Shown here: piece after piece, positions 14,199 through 27,900 of the stretch
Numbering within the stretch: the first letter of the stretch is position 1
Layout: the number at the start of each line of letters is the position of its first letter
Source: Rhizomys pruinosus
Taxonomy: Eukaryota > Chordata > Mammalia > Rodentia > Spalacidae
Direction of reading: 5' to 3'
Length of the DNA: 64,000 nt
Assembly (NCBI GenBank): GCA_009823505.1
Contig: VZQC01013830.1
Coordinates: forward strand, 443,643-507,642
The notes under the pieces: model-generated
Seen by the model: the letters and a program-made list of their open reading frames with translations, nothing else
Databases searched by the model: none
Told to the model about the DNA's origin: nothing
Translations under genes and position numbers: made by a program

Positions 14199-15873
14199 AG
14201 AAGAGGTCATCGGAGCCCTTGAAGTGGAGTTATAAGCATTGTGGGCAGCACGATGCAGGTGCTAGATCTGAATTCCAGTCCTGACTGAGCAGCAAGCAAA
14301 TGCTCTTAACTTTGTAGCCTTCTTTCCAGCTTCCTATATTTAAATTTCATGTTAGTAAAAAGGTAGCTTAGTCTCCAGTTTTCAGGAAGAAGATGGAGGT
14401 GTAAAATGAAAGAAAATAGGGTATGTGTGGGTGATATGGATTCACACTCTAGTGTGAGCACCAGGATGGGCAAAGAAGAGAAGCAAACCAAGCAGCTTTA
14501 AGGATCCAGCGGAGATTAAGGTTAACCACTGAGGATAAAACCATATTTGGGGGGCTGGAGAGATGGCCTAGCAGTTGGGAGCACTGACTGCTCTTGCAGA
14601 GGACCCGGGTTCGATTTCAGCACCCACATGGAGGCTGAGAACCGTCTTTAACTCCAGTTCCAGGGGAATCCAACACCCTCTTCTGACCTCTGCGGCATTG
14701 CACAACACGGGTGCGCAAACCTACACACAAACAGTACATTCGTACACATGCAAGTTCAAATCAGACAAAATCCTAGCACAGACATCAGGAATAGCTGAGA
14801 ACTCCCCAACCTAAGGAACTTTTGGCAACTGATGACTGGTGGGAGGGGGAGACAGTCTCTGTCAAGGATGTGACTCTTGGTAGGCACAAGTGGATGAACC
14901 CACATCAACCTTTTTTTTAAAAGGCAGGTCTTAAGTAGTCCCACTACTCCCGTGGAGTAGTCCAGATCCTCCTGCTTTTGCCTACCAAGTGCTGAGATTA
15001 CCGGTATGTGCTACTATGCTCAGTTATGATCAACGTATAATTCTCTTTTACAGTTGTGTACAAGTTTAACACGGAAATGTTTCTTTGAGTTGGAAGGACA
15101 TAAAAAAATGAGAACCATTCTTCAAAAAGCTCAAATACCAACTGAAGTGTATGTCATACCGATTGTATTTTCTCTTCTCAAATACTTGCCTCAAGATTGA
15201 GAATATACCAAGCAAAAACATACTGAACTCAAATAGCTGTCACCAAGGTAGAACAATCCCTTGTAATGTCTTACAGATGCTATAATAGGCATTCATTACT
15301 TAAACCCTTGGAGAAAGAAGGAAGGAACAAATGATTGGTGACAAGGTTGAAAGTATTGAAATCAACAAGAACTTCAAATACACCAATTAAAAGACATGTT
15401 TCCAGTCCTTCAACTTTTCTACCTTACCTCTCTAAATTCCCAAGAGAATTTAAGCCAAATCACTCCCCTTAGGTTACTAAAGACATGGGGAAAAAATTGA
15501 CCCAGAGAAGCTAAACAGGTTATAAGGACTTTTCTGCTCTTCTAACCTTTCTGTACTTATCTCTTTCTTCATTCAGCTCCTTGATTTTTTTCTCATAATC
15601 TTTGAATTGCTTCTTTTCTTCTTCAGTCCACAGAGCATCTGGTTTTGCCATGAAAGGAGGTTGAGGAATCACCTAGAGATTCAAAAGAAAGCATGTGCTC
15701 CAGCTCATATAGCTACATTAACGTAGTAGTCCAGTAACATGCACAGCTCAGACTGCAGTTAAAGAAGCTAAGGAAAATAATCTGACACTTTGACTGAAGG
15801 TCATGGGAAAATGAAGTGGTGTTCCTGTCTTGATAGAAACCAAAATCAGTATCACTGTGGTTGGTTGCTCTTT

Positions 15874-15919
<46 letters not shown>

Positions 15920-18900
15920 TTCTTCCCTCCCTCTCTCTCTCTCTCTGCATGTGTATGATAATGGAGGAAAAGTTTCTTATTTTCCTACCATGGTATCTTT
16001 ATAGGTTATCTAAAATTGATGACTATAGAATTTCTTTAAAACCTAGTTTCAGAGAGGACAAAACAGTGGCCAGTAGCTCTTTCTACCTCAGTGGGTCTTC
16101 TACAAAGATGGCCCCAAATCTCACCATTCTCAAGATGTCTTCCTTTTTGACTTCCAGAACACCTCCCATCATGTCCATTAGGCCTCTGTGTCTTGAATCG
16201 GAGAGCTAGGAAGGAACCAGGGTCAGAGATAGCATCTGAAATAGAGATCTAACAGTCCAGGTAGCCTCTTGCCTGATATTGGGACTTGGGAGGTGACAGT
16301 GATGTATAGAGAGAATAGAAGCAGCCCAGTCAAGTTCTGAGTGACCCTTCTGGGCCATGCCAAATGCCTGGTGCATTTCCTATGATGGAAAGAAGGCTGT
16401 AAGTACTATTTGAGCAATGTCACATACCTGTGCCTGCTGTAATCGATCCGTTTCATGCAGCATGACTAATTCTGTTTTGGCTTTTTTCCATGGAGTAAGA
16501 TGTTTTGGAATGGAAATCTGAAAGAAAAAGTAGAGTTTCCTGCTGTCCTTTTTCTTATAAAATTCAAGCCAAATTTCCTTTCCATACTGGGGAAAAGGTT
16601 AAATGTTATAAAGGGGTTAAAGGGACATTCCAGATTTTCAACTAATTTCTTTTTAAAAAATACTTTATTGCCAGGCATGGTGGTGCACACCTTTAATCCC
16701 AGCACTCGGGAGGCAGACGCAGTTAGATCTCTGTGAGTTCAAGGCCATCCTGGTCTACATAACAAGTTCTAGGCCAGCTGGAGCTACAGGGATACCCTGT
16801 CTCAAAAAAATTACTTATTCTTTTATTTACATATATACATATATGTTTTTGGTGTTTTTGAGACAGGGTCTCCCTATAGCCCCAGGTGGCCTGGAACTCA
16901 CTCTACAGACCAGGCTGGCCTTGAACTCCTAGAGATCTGCCTGCCTCTGCCTTCTAAGTGCTGGGATTAAAGGCATGCACTACTACACCCGGCCTTATTC
17001 TTTTATATGTTATGTATATGTTTGTATTGCCTTCATGTATGTAAGTGCAACTGTGTCCTGCAATGCCTGCAAAGGTCAGAAGAGGGTATTGGATCCCCTG
17101 GAACTGGAGTTACAGACCAGGTGTTAGCTGCCACGTGGGTGCTAGGGATCAAATCTTGTTCCTCTGGAGGAGCAGACAGTGCTCTTAACTACTGAGCCAT
17201 TTCTCCAGTAAGAGGTCTAAAATGAGAGAGTTGAAAACTAGATCCTTATTCTTCAAGTAACTCTCAAAATTTGTCTCCATCACTAAAGAGACTAATATAA
17301 TCTGATTTAGGTTAAGGAGAAAGGGTAGGAATGTTACCTAAGTCAAATTCAAAAGGATGGTGGTCTTAGAGGTTAGGAGCTAGGGGCATTCAAGGAACCA
17401 TGAGCCAGAAAGTGCAGTCAAAACAGGGATATCAACTAGATAGGAAACAGGCAAGTATGGACACTCAGGAAGGTCTGTGGGCTTCTCTCCAAGTGGTATG
17501 AGAAGCGTCTGCAGGGACCAGGCAGAGCAGGGATGCCCTAAGTTTGTCTTGCATAGAATGGCTTAGAGCTAAAGACGAGCACGGGTGGTGCTCGTCCACG
17601 TGTGAGAGAAGTGACTACTGTGACCGAGCACGGCTGGTGCTCATCCACGTGTGAGAGAAGTGACTGCCGTGACCAGGGCCCTTAGGGAGCAGCTTAGCGA
17701 GGTCGTGGTTATCACCCTGCTCCAGGTCAGCAAGGAGTCAGGAAAAATGATTCAGTTAAGCAAGCATGGGAGAGGGCAAAGAGCAGGATGCTGTCTTCTG
17801 AAGCATCCTGTTGGCCTGTGTTCAAATGTCAGCTCTTATTCACAAACTGGGAGACTATGTTCAAGTTATTTAACCTCTCTGTGCTTCACTGCCTTCATCT
17901 ACAAAATGGAGATCAGGTTTATAGCTACCTTTCAGCTTGTATGCATTCCAGTCTAACTGGGATACTCAGAATAACCTGTATTTTTTTACTTTAAAAAGAT
18001 GAAATACATCATCGTTTGTTTTCTCTGCTTATTCTGGTTTTGTTTTGTTTTGTTTTTCCCAACTGTCTCCAGGAGATACTTTGCAGGCTTTCCAGCCAGC
18101 CCCATTTCCCTGGGTTCTAGACTGCTTCAAATGATCGAGAAAATTACTGGAACTTCAGCAACCTCATTGGCAAATCATAGTTCCTTCCACCTGCACTGCT
18201 TGTACCCAGCTGGACCAAGGAGCTCTTTCCCAAGAAAACTTGGAATTGGGACCGAGAGATTCTAGTTCAGATGATCTTCTTTTTCATGGAGGAGACAAAA
18301 AGTGGAATTGCTAGAGGAAGTTGAAATGCACACAGAAGCCAGATGAGATGAAGATGGAAATCTTCCGACTTCCTGGTCTTGGGCTCCTGCTTCTTCCTAG
18401 GCTCCGTGTCCAACTCTTCCCTGGATCCCATGAGAAAAAAGGAAGGGATAGCTAGCCAGTAGTACCTCATCATCTTCCACCACAAGGGTTCTTTCCGGCT
18501 GCTCACATTCTTCAAATACTGGTTGCCAGACTGTTTCTTCTAACTCCAATTCTGAAATGATTTCTTCAATTCTAACATTTCTTTCTTTTACACGTGCAAT
18601 TTCAATCTCCTTTTGTTTATAGGCACTATCAAATTCATGATTGAAAGCAGTTTTTACCTTGTAAATGATATCCTGAAATATCAAAAGGTTACTGAAAACA
18701 CATTATATCTTATGTCTTTACCAATACTATGATCATTTAAGAAAGTCAAATTCATCTTCCCACATTAGTGTTTACATTGAGTCACCTCTGGATTGAGTCA
18801 TCTACAGTGGAATCCAACCTGGGGCAGGATTAAGGCAACAGCATGATTTGTAGCATAACCTACTCCCTGAAATGTGAGGACAATCAATATTCAGGTCTGG

Positions 18901-21900
18901 TGATAAGTACTGAAATGGGTGATGGGTACTTGAAGAGTTATTGGACAATTCTCTCTATGTTTCCAAGTGTTCTTTCAAAAACTCCATCATAAAATATTTA
19001 TTAGGTAATATGCAAAATTTTAGCATCTCTTCCTTGAAAAGGAAGAAAAAAAAAAAAAAGAAAAGAAAAGGAGAAGGGCTATGTAAAGGGAAGCAATGCC
19101 CAGAGAAAAGAATTTGGAGAGTAGGTCATTCTCAGGTAGAAGGAGAACTTCAGTCAACCATCTAGGTCAGCCAATACCTATTGTGACTGCAGGTTCAAGT
19201 GGATAGCCCCTACTCGGCTCAACTGCTAATGACTCAACTCAAAATGGCCTTTATGTTCATGCATAGTTCAGTCTGCCAGTTTCTCCTACTGAAGATAAAA
19301 CTGCTAAAATGGGGTGCGAAGATGATCTTGACACCTAGTCCAAGAATTCCTCTAGGGCCAAATTATCTCCTCATAGGAATAAAGTATCAAGAGGAGGTGA
19401 CCCTGGGGCCTGAGTCAGCAGAAGCTGAGCAGCAAATGGTAACTAAACAGTTCTAAGTATAAATACACAGGAGTTCCAAGGGTCGGAGCAAGAGCTGAGT
19501 GACATGGAAACTGGAGCACAGTTTGAAGGCACAGATGAAGGACTTTTGAGAACAGACAGGAATAGCTAAGGGAAGATTTCAAGCAATCTGCAATCTCAGT
19601 TGTTGACTTTTGAAAATAGTCAATAAAATCTTCTATATTACAGGTGCATTCTGACACTGACTTGTTTGGTTGAAGTCAAGAAGTGGGAGCTTAGAGCTGG
19701 AGGGAGCTCCTCCTTTATTTCTAGGAAATTGTGTTTCTCTGAATTAAGCAGAGAGATGTGCAATCAGGCCCTGACCTTCCAAGTGATGTTTGGGTTACTG
19801 AGAAGATGGAATGAAAGAATTTCTTTGAGCTGACTAAAGCTCTGATCAGAATGGTCTGTGTGTCGACCCATGGAAAACATTCATTAGAAAACTTGGTATC
19901 ACCAAATCCAGTTTAAATGGATGGAAGCAACTTTTGCACACAAGCTCTGTCCACAGAACACGGATGCTATTCGTCTGCATCTGCATATTTCTCTATGTAT
20001 TCAGAGACATCATTTGATTATTATTAGGTTTCACTGTGAGCCCTTGAAAGGCACTATGGGGAATGTCAGAGTTTTTTTTTTTAATAAAAGAAAAATCACC
20101 CACTTTTAGTAATATAATTTGGTTGATTTTCTCCTCTCTGGAATGAAGTTCCAACTGGCTTGTCAACAGAGAGGTATCTGCCCCAAAGTCAGTGCTCAGA
20201 CTACCAAGCAGGTAATTGGGAAGACTGGTATCTTTTATCATCTTTGCTGCTGCTGCTTCTTCTTCCTCTTCCTCTTCTTCTTCCTCTTCATGATGCTTTT
20301 TAACCAATGAAACTGCAGACTGAGCTTCTGCAATCTCCACCCGGAGCTAAGTGTAGAAAAAAGATGTCATGAAAGTTATATAATAAGAATTCCACAAAAG
20401 GCAAATTTCAGACAATTTATTTCAACAATCATTTTAAGATGCTAAATTGTCTTCCTAACAATTCATTTCAAAGTGATGGATTAGCTCCTGAAATGGTTGC
20501 AGAAGAGAGTAGGGCTTCAGAAAACGAGAAACTGTTTGTAAATCAAAAGAATAAAAATGACCTTTGGTAGTACATAATGTTTATGTTTTTGCATCAGGAT
20601 GATATCTGCTTGTAAATATTCTGAGTCTCTAGGTGCTGAAACTTGAAAAAATATATCTTCTCTTCATATTTTACCAACAAACTTATCCACATGGGATTGG
20701 AGGGTCTAGGTTGATTTAAGTATGCCTTCATTTTATGTTTTAGAAAAAGAGGGGGTACAAAGTTCTGACCAAAACAAAGTTATACGAAAGGGCCTTTTTC
20801 ACTGCTTTGACAAAGATTGGTGTTTTAAGAAGTAGCTGGGATTGCTTTAGGGAAAAATAATTCTATCAAAATATATTTTACTTCATCTTTGGCCAATGGT
20901 CGTAAAACATGATCCTCACTGGAAAGAAAGGACAAAGAAGACACACGGGGATGAAGATAGTCTCTGAGCAGGATGAGAATGACATCCCAATCTCATTTAA
21001 CAAACAAACAAACAAACATGGCCTCATATTTGAGGTCTGACTAGTACTTAGGATGTAGGCTCCACAATTTTTTTGTATAGATATAGGATCCTATGTTCAT
21101 TAGAATATAGTCTACTGCTGGGTGTATAATCCTAGCACTTGGGAGGCAGAGGCAGGCAGATCTTTGTGAGTTCAAGGCCAGCCTGGTCTACAGAGTGAGT
21201 TCCAGGACAGCTGGGGCTACAGGGAGACCCTGTCTCGAAAAGACCAAAAAAAAAAAGGAAAATAAGAGAATATAGTCTACAAATTAGCAAGAAATGAAAA
21301 TATATTTATACTTTATAAACATTCTTAATATTAACTGTATCCCAACACAAACTACATGAAGGAGACCTTAAATAAATTACATCATGTAAACACACTCACA
21401 TAGCCATTTAAAATGGTACCTTAAGACACTCTGCTTCGATCTTCTTTTGCTGCAAAACTCTCGACACTTCTTCCAGCTCTTCCTTTGGGCGAGGCTTCAT
21501 GGGGAAGTTCTCAACCACATAGGGGATGTGAAAGCACTTGGGTGAGAAAGCAAGACAAAGACAGTTGGTATGGTAGTATAACCCTGGGCACCTAGGCGAG
21601 CATGGAGAAGGTTTTGTAGTGTAACCCTTGGCACCTGGAGGAGCATGGAGAAGGTTTTTGTAGTGTAACCCTGGATACCTAGGGGAGCACGGAGAAGGTT
21701 TTCCTCTTGCTGATATTCAGATTATTAGGCCATGAACAAAAATGACAATGGAGACCTTTAGACCAAAACCATGTGATACCATTACTGCTGGCATAACTTT
21801 TGCACAAAACACTGTGCTTATGTTCTAGAGCAAGGATACTCAACAAAGAGAAATTTCAACCCACATTCTCCCTCTCCAAATATCCAGTCATGTCTAAGGC

Positions 21901-24900
21901 CACTGACCTAAAAACCAAGATGTTTGGTCACTGTTAGGTCTGGGCTTCCCAGAATCCCCAGGCACACAGATACCCACTTCCTCCAGAGGCTGTCAATCTT
22001 CTGACTGCTTCCTCTATACCTGAGGCCCTGCCCCATGCTTATAAGTGGTTGGCCCTAGGCACCATCTTTGCCCCTGCCATGCTCCTGCCTTGTTCCATCA
22101 TGTGTCTGCAGGCAGCCTGCACTGGCAATACCACATGGAAGTAAATTATGTTCCTGGTGAGACTTAAGCCTCATGTGCCTTCTATCTAGGGGCTGGGGTG
22201 TGCTGCCTTTTTATAACCTAATATTATGGTGCCATGACTCAGTTGGGGCTCGAGAAGTTTTGATCTGTTAAAACGCATGCCAGCTCTCACCCTGAAAAGG
22301 AACTCAACTTTTTTTTGGAACCCCTGGGACAAACTTGCCAGCAGCAGCGTATTTCTCTGGACAACCAGCTTCCACATTTCACGATGAGGTACCACTCTGC
22401 TCTCCTCCTTCTCTCCCTCCTCCCTCCCTCCTTCCCTCCCTCCCTCCCTCCTCCCTCCCTCCCTCCCTCCCCCCTCCCTCCCTCCCTCTCTCCCTCTTTC
22501 TCTCCCCACTTCTGCCCCCTGTTCTTCCTCCCTCCTCTCTCTGCTTATTCTCTCAGCCTTAGCCCTTCGTTGTTTTGGAATCCACTGAGGTCGAAGTCTG
22601 CCTCCCAAGTGCTAGGATTAAAGGCGTGCGCCACCATGCCCGGCGCAACACCATTTTGAACCCACAGGCTCGCAGACTGCCTCAAGCTGGGCTCCCGTGA
22701 GCAGCCTACAGCTCTCTGCTCTCTTACACTCTCCTGCTTCTCTCTTTTTCTCTCTATCCCTCCCTCTCCCTCCCTCCCTCTCCCTCCTTCTCTCTGCCTC
22801 TGTCTTCCCTCCGATTCTTTGTTTTTTAGCCTCCCATTCTGCTTCCCCATTTTGGACCCCTGAGAGCAGGTGTATTAAGGATCCCCTGAGTTTTCCGTCC
22901 AGGTTGCTGTCCACCGGGATGGTGGGGACAAAATCTGGACCTGTTTTTCGGTCTCCCCTGAGAATTTCCGGGGGCTGATTTCACAGGCCTGTGGACCCCG
23001 TTTCAGAGTCTCCTACGTTGGTCTTGCCGGCCCAGGTACTCTGGCCAGCACCCCTGACACTAGGGTGGACATGCCCTAGCCCTCAGACGGTGCTTTGAGG
23101 CTAAGAAAAAAACACAAAAAAAACAAAAAAAAAAACCCTTCCTTCCTTCCTACAGATCTGATTCTCCCTCTTCATTTTTTAGCCTCCTGTTAGACGATGC
23201 AGTTCCTCCACTCTGTTCCCACTAGAGGATGCAGTTCCTCCACTCTGTTCTGCTTTCTTTGAGGCTAAAAAAAACCCTTCCTGCCTTCCTTCCTTCCTTC
23301 CTTCCTTCCTACAGATCTCTCTCTCTCTTCTCCTCTCCTCCCCCAGCCCTCCTCTCTGCAGTAACAGACTGCACCCTCAAACCAGGCATTTTTTTCTTTT
23401 TTTTTCTTTCTTTTACCGTGCCTTCCCTGCCGCCTTGCTGCATCCCCCTCCCCCCACCATGTGGCTTTTCCATGCACGCCCTGCCATAGCTACCGCACAG
23501 CTTTTTTCCCTGCTGGTGCATTCAAACAGAAACGGGAGCAGCAGCCACGCCCATTTCTCAGCCGCCATCTTGAGGCCGCCCCATTTCCGCTGAACCACAA
23601 CCACTGTGTCTAGACCACGTGGCAGGAAGCTTGAATTTTACATCAGACCTTATAACAACCAATTCCATGTTCTAATTCTTTTTACAATTTATTTAATGGC
23701 ATGTTCTGATTCTTTTGCAATTTTGGTTTTGGGTTTTATATTGGATTATTATAAACAGGCAATTGAAATTCCATTAATACATTTTTATGTTAGAGTAACC
23801 AAATTTTGGTTTTATTGGTTTTCCATCCATTTCAAAACACCAAAGTACCCAGAGCAGCCAAAATGGCAAAGAAGACTCTAACCCTCCAGCCTGACAGCTG
23901 TGCCCCCCAAGACTCTGCCCCCCATCAGCTCTGAAACAGATACAGAAGAGAGAACAGCATCCCATTTCCTTATCATAAGCAAAAGGCTGGAATGTTAGGT
24001 CTGGACTTCCCAGAATCCCAAGGCACACAGACACCCACTTCCTCCAGAGGCCATCAATCTTCTGACCACTTCCTCTTACCTGAGGCCCCACCCCATGGCT
24101 ATAAGTGGTTGGCCCCAGGTGCCATCTTTGCCCCTGCCATGCTCCTGCCTTGTTCCACCACGTGTCTGCAGGCAGCCTGTGCTGGCAATCCCACATGGAA
24201 GGAAATCATGTTCCTGGTGAGACTTAAGCCTTGTGTGCTTTTATCTGGGGGCTCGGGGTGCGCTGCCTTTTATAACCTAATAGTCACCCTATGTGAAGAG
24301 AAAAAAAATAGCTCTGTAGAACATGGGAAGATAGGCAGAGGTATAAATATGAGCAATGTTTTGTCTGCCTTTTAATCTGTGCGGCACACGGGTAAGAAGG
24401 CCTTTTGGAGTAGAAAGGTATTAAGACCCAGATGCAGGGGGCATCAGAGGACTGAAGAAAGTGGAGCTAAGATCAACTGGAAATGCTGGATTGGAAGCAA
24501 GGCTGAGCAGAGGAAAGTATGGATGGAGAGAATCTGACGTATCTGGGTGGGATTCAGTGGCGGGAACAGCAAGGCATGCCCTGAGTGCTATGTGTGAATT
24601 ATAATTTTTTAACAAATTATGTCATGGGACTTTCCAAGAAATTCTCATCAGTCGAGCTTCTGTATCTAGGCCTGTATGTCCATTACCTTCAGAGCTCGAC
24701 CCTTCACAGCCATGGAATTCCAGCAGTCTTCCTTGATAAGCTCAGTTAAGTAGCTCTTGGCAAGGTTATGCATTTCCACATCTTTCTTTATCTTGAAGAA
24801 AAAGAATGAAAAGAAAACAAAGAAATGAAAACATGGCCCTTACAAAAAGAATCACCTCATTGCAGCTCCTTCATGGTCACAGCGGCGCACTGACCGGGAG

Positions 24901-27900
24901 CATTAGGAGTTTCCCCAGCACTCCGGCCTGCCCTGTGCTGAGGTGAAAGTCTCAGGCACACATCCCCACCTTTTCGAATGCCTCCTGAAGCTTATGTCAA
25001 GGCGTGGATTCCATGCCTTTAAGACTGGTGTGTCAATATAAATGCCTCTAAGGGTAGCCAGGTCACATCCCTGAGCAAAAGGTGCTAACTGGATAAACAC
25101 TTCCCTGGGGTGTGTACATACTGTAAACTGACTTGAGGGAAGTCAGGTGCCATGTGTTCCTGGGCTTTGTGTGTGCACATACATGTGCACATATATATGT
25201 AGGTATGAGTGTGTGTCTGTGTGTGTGTGTTTGTGTGTACATGTGCAAGGTGTTTGTGTGAGGCTAGAGGAGAACCTCAGATATCAGTCCTCAGGAGAAA
25301 TCCACTTTATTTTATTTTATATTTTTAGAGACAGGGTCTCCCTATATCCCCAGCTGGCCTGGAACTCATTATGTAGCCCAAACTGGCCTTATCTCACAGA
25401 AATCTGCCTGTTCTCAGCCTTGCTTCTGAGTACTGGGATTGAAAGTGTGCACCGCCATGCCCAGTTATACCACCTTATTTTTTGAGACAGAATCTCTCAT
25501 TGGTCTGGGGCCCCCCACATAGGCTCAACTCACTGCCCAGCGGGCCCCAGGGGTCCTCCAGTCTCAGCATCCCCATGCTGGGCTTACAGACACACACAGC
25601 CACACCCTTTTTTAAAAAATCTCCCCAGCCCCAAGCTTTCCCTTTTTATCAAAGAAGTTTGAAATTCATACTTTTATTTAACCCAGCAGATTGTCTAAAT
25701 GCTAGGTTCATTCTTCTCAACACATAATGAATGGCCAGTTTGTGACTATTCCTTAATTATTGATATCCATAATAAAGAAGAAAAACACCCACTCATCTGG
25801 GAGACCAGATAATTTACCCTTTTTTCCAGTTTAGAAGCTTACGCATTACTTCAGTTGGCTTTTTGTGCTTAGGACCTTTAATAGGTGAGTATCCCTATGG
25901 AAGAGTCTTCCTAAAGCCCTGGTACGAAAGTACTTTAGTCTTTAGAATTCTCTCCAGAACCTTAGTTGTACTGTACTTTGTTAAATAAGCTCAAAATTTT
26001 TAATGATTTTTTCTTTTTCTTTTGTCTTCTAATCAAATAATTCTACTTAATTTACATTTCTTGAATTTGCATAATTTGCATTTATTTTGTTTATTTGTTT
26101 TTTTTGAGGGAGGGCCTCCCTGTAGCCCCATCTGGCCTGGAACTTGCTAAGTAGACCAGCCTGGCCTCTATCTCACAGTGATCCTACCTGCCTCTCTGCC
26201 TTCTGAGTGCAGGGATTAAAGGTGTGTGCTACCCCATCTCTTTTTTTATTCGGATCTAAATCCCTGGTTAAATCAGCTGTTTTGCATTCCAGTTGTTAGA
26301 ACCTGCATGAGTCACAGACTATTTATTCCTCCATCCTTTAGACTCAGCCCCCAGGATACTATCCAGAGAGCCATGGATTCTTTCCATGTTGTGGGCTGAC
26401 CAGTGGTCCAGGCTCTTAAGTCTTGAGACTCCTAACTGGGAGGTGCCACTATCTCTTCCCAGGGACTACTGTACTGTCCCCACAAGTGCCCAGATTTTTC
26501 TGGGGTTATGGCGCCATCCACTAGCAGTTCTCCTCAGGATCACCATAATGGCTAATGCAGGGCTGCTCTTTCTTTTAAAACCCAGAGCTCAGGAAAAATA
26601 AATAGCCCAAGGGGAACTGACTCCGGGAGAGCCAGTGTTCTGTCACTGTCCTAGCTGCTCGGGGAGAGCCAGTGTTCTGTCACTGTCCTAGCTGCTCGGG
26701 GAGAGCCACTGTTCTGTCACTTTGTCCTAGCTGCTCAGGGAGAGCCACTGTTCTGTCACTTTGTCCTAGCTGCTCGGGGAGAGCCACTGTTCTGTCGCTT
26801 TGTCCTAGCTGCTGTACCTTCGCCACCTCCTCCTCACTTTGCTCCCGGAGCCTTTCCAGCTCCTCAAGGTCCAGGCCAAATTCCTCTTGTCCCAACTTTG
26901 CAATAGGGTCCGCCTTCTCATTTTCTTCCATCATATCTATAATCTGAAGTTTGGAACAAGAAAGGACGATGAGGACAGACAAAGACTTGAACTTCAGAGA
27001 GATGGTTTCTTTAGTCTCTATAAAAATAGATGTTCTATTAATCTAAATGCACTATTGAATGAAGGATTAGGTTTTAGTTATTGTGGTTATTGAAGTTTTA
27101 GGTTTGAGCCTTAGAAATTCACTCATTTAATAACAAAACAAAAACACAGAAATGTACACCCTAGGAGACAATCTTTCAAGCACAGCTGTGTGGGATTACT
27201 TAGCCTCTGGGCATGGCTCAGGGCACTGTGTTGATTAGGTGAACTGAGGTGGGAAGACCTGCACTGAAAGTGGTGGTGCCATTCCCTGGGTCTGGGTCTT
27301 GGACACACAAAAAGGAGAAGGGCCGATGAGCATGAACACTGATTGTCCCCTTCTTCTGACTGCAGGTGCACGTGAGCAGCTGCTTCAAGCTCCTGCTGTC
27401 TCCCCACCATAATGGACTGTACCTTGAACTTGAAAAGAAAATAATAAATCTTTTCTTCTTTAAGTTGCTTTTGTCAGGGAATTTTGTTTTTAATCACAGC
27501 AAAAAGATAACTAAGACAGTCATAAATGGATTTTGAATTCAAATGGCAAAGTAAATGTCCATAAAATAATTTTTCTTTAAAAAGAAGAGCATGCCTGGAG
27601 AGATGGCTGAGCAGCTAAGAGCACAGCTGTCTGTCCAGAGGACCCAGGTCTGATTCCCGGCACCCACGTGACAACTGATAACCATCCACAATTCCAGCTC
27701 CAGGGCATCTGACTCCCTCTTCTGACCTCCATGGGAATTGAATACACATGTACACTTGCACACTCATACATAACATAAAAGTAATCAATATTTTTAACCT
27801 TAAAAAATAAGAATATGATTAAGAGTTTCAGTAAACTGGCAGGATACAAAATTAACCTAGAAAAATCAGTAGCCTTTCTTTACACCAACAACAAGCAACT

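Larger units (their letters stand above)
22224..23992 (+). mobile_element. Internal region of the LTR element, non-coding
   Basis: Contains a (CCCT)n-rich tract (about 22400-22550), a B1-derived piece at 22590-22650, more CT tracts (22736-22810), and two copies of a segment with GATGCAGTTCCTCCACTCTG around 23195-23250. CCTTCCTTCC runs followed by TACAGATCT also occur twice (23139 and 23278). The polypurine tract before the 3' LTR is weak (GCAAAAGGCTGGAA). No retroviral protein similarity is visible in any frame. Confidence 0.8.
21932..24282 (+). mobile_element. Non-autonomous LTR retrotransposon, complete, with 5-bp target duplication
   Basis: Two direct repeats of about 290 bp (21932-22223 and 23993-24282) enclose 1769 bp of internal sequence. 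Both begin TGTTAGGTCTGG and end ATAACCTAATA. The insertion is flanked by GTCAC on both sides (21927-21931 and 24283-24287). A tRNA primer-site-like sequence follows the 5' LTR at once. The internal part shows no gag, protease, reverse transcriptase or envelope frame; it is dominated by pyrimidine tracts and short tandem copies, so the element must have depended on proteins made elsewhere. The two LTRs differ at about 30 places by eye, many C/T and G/A, so the insertion is not recent. It lies antisense to Cfap43 in an intron. Confidence 0.9.

Noticed and set aside
22186..22914. Open frames rich in Arg/Gly/Glu or Pro/Ser/Leu
   Set aside because: They translate the CCCT/CT tracts of the LTR element and are low-complexity artefacts.
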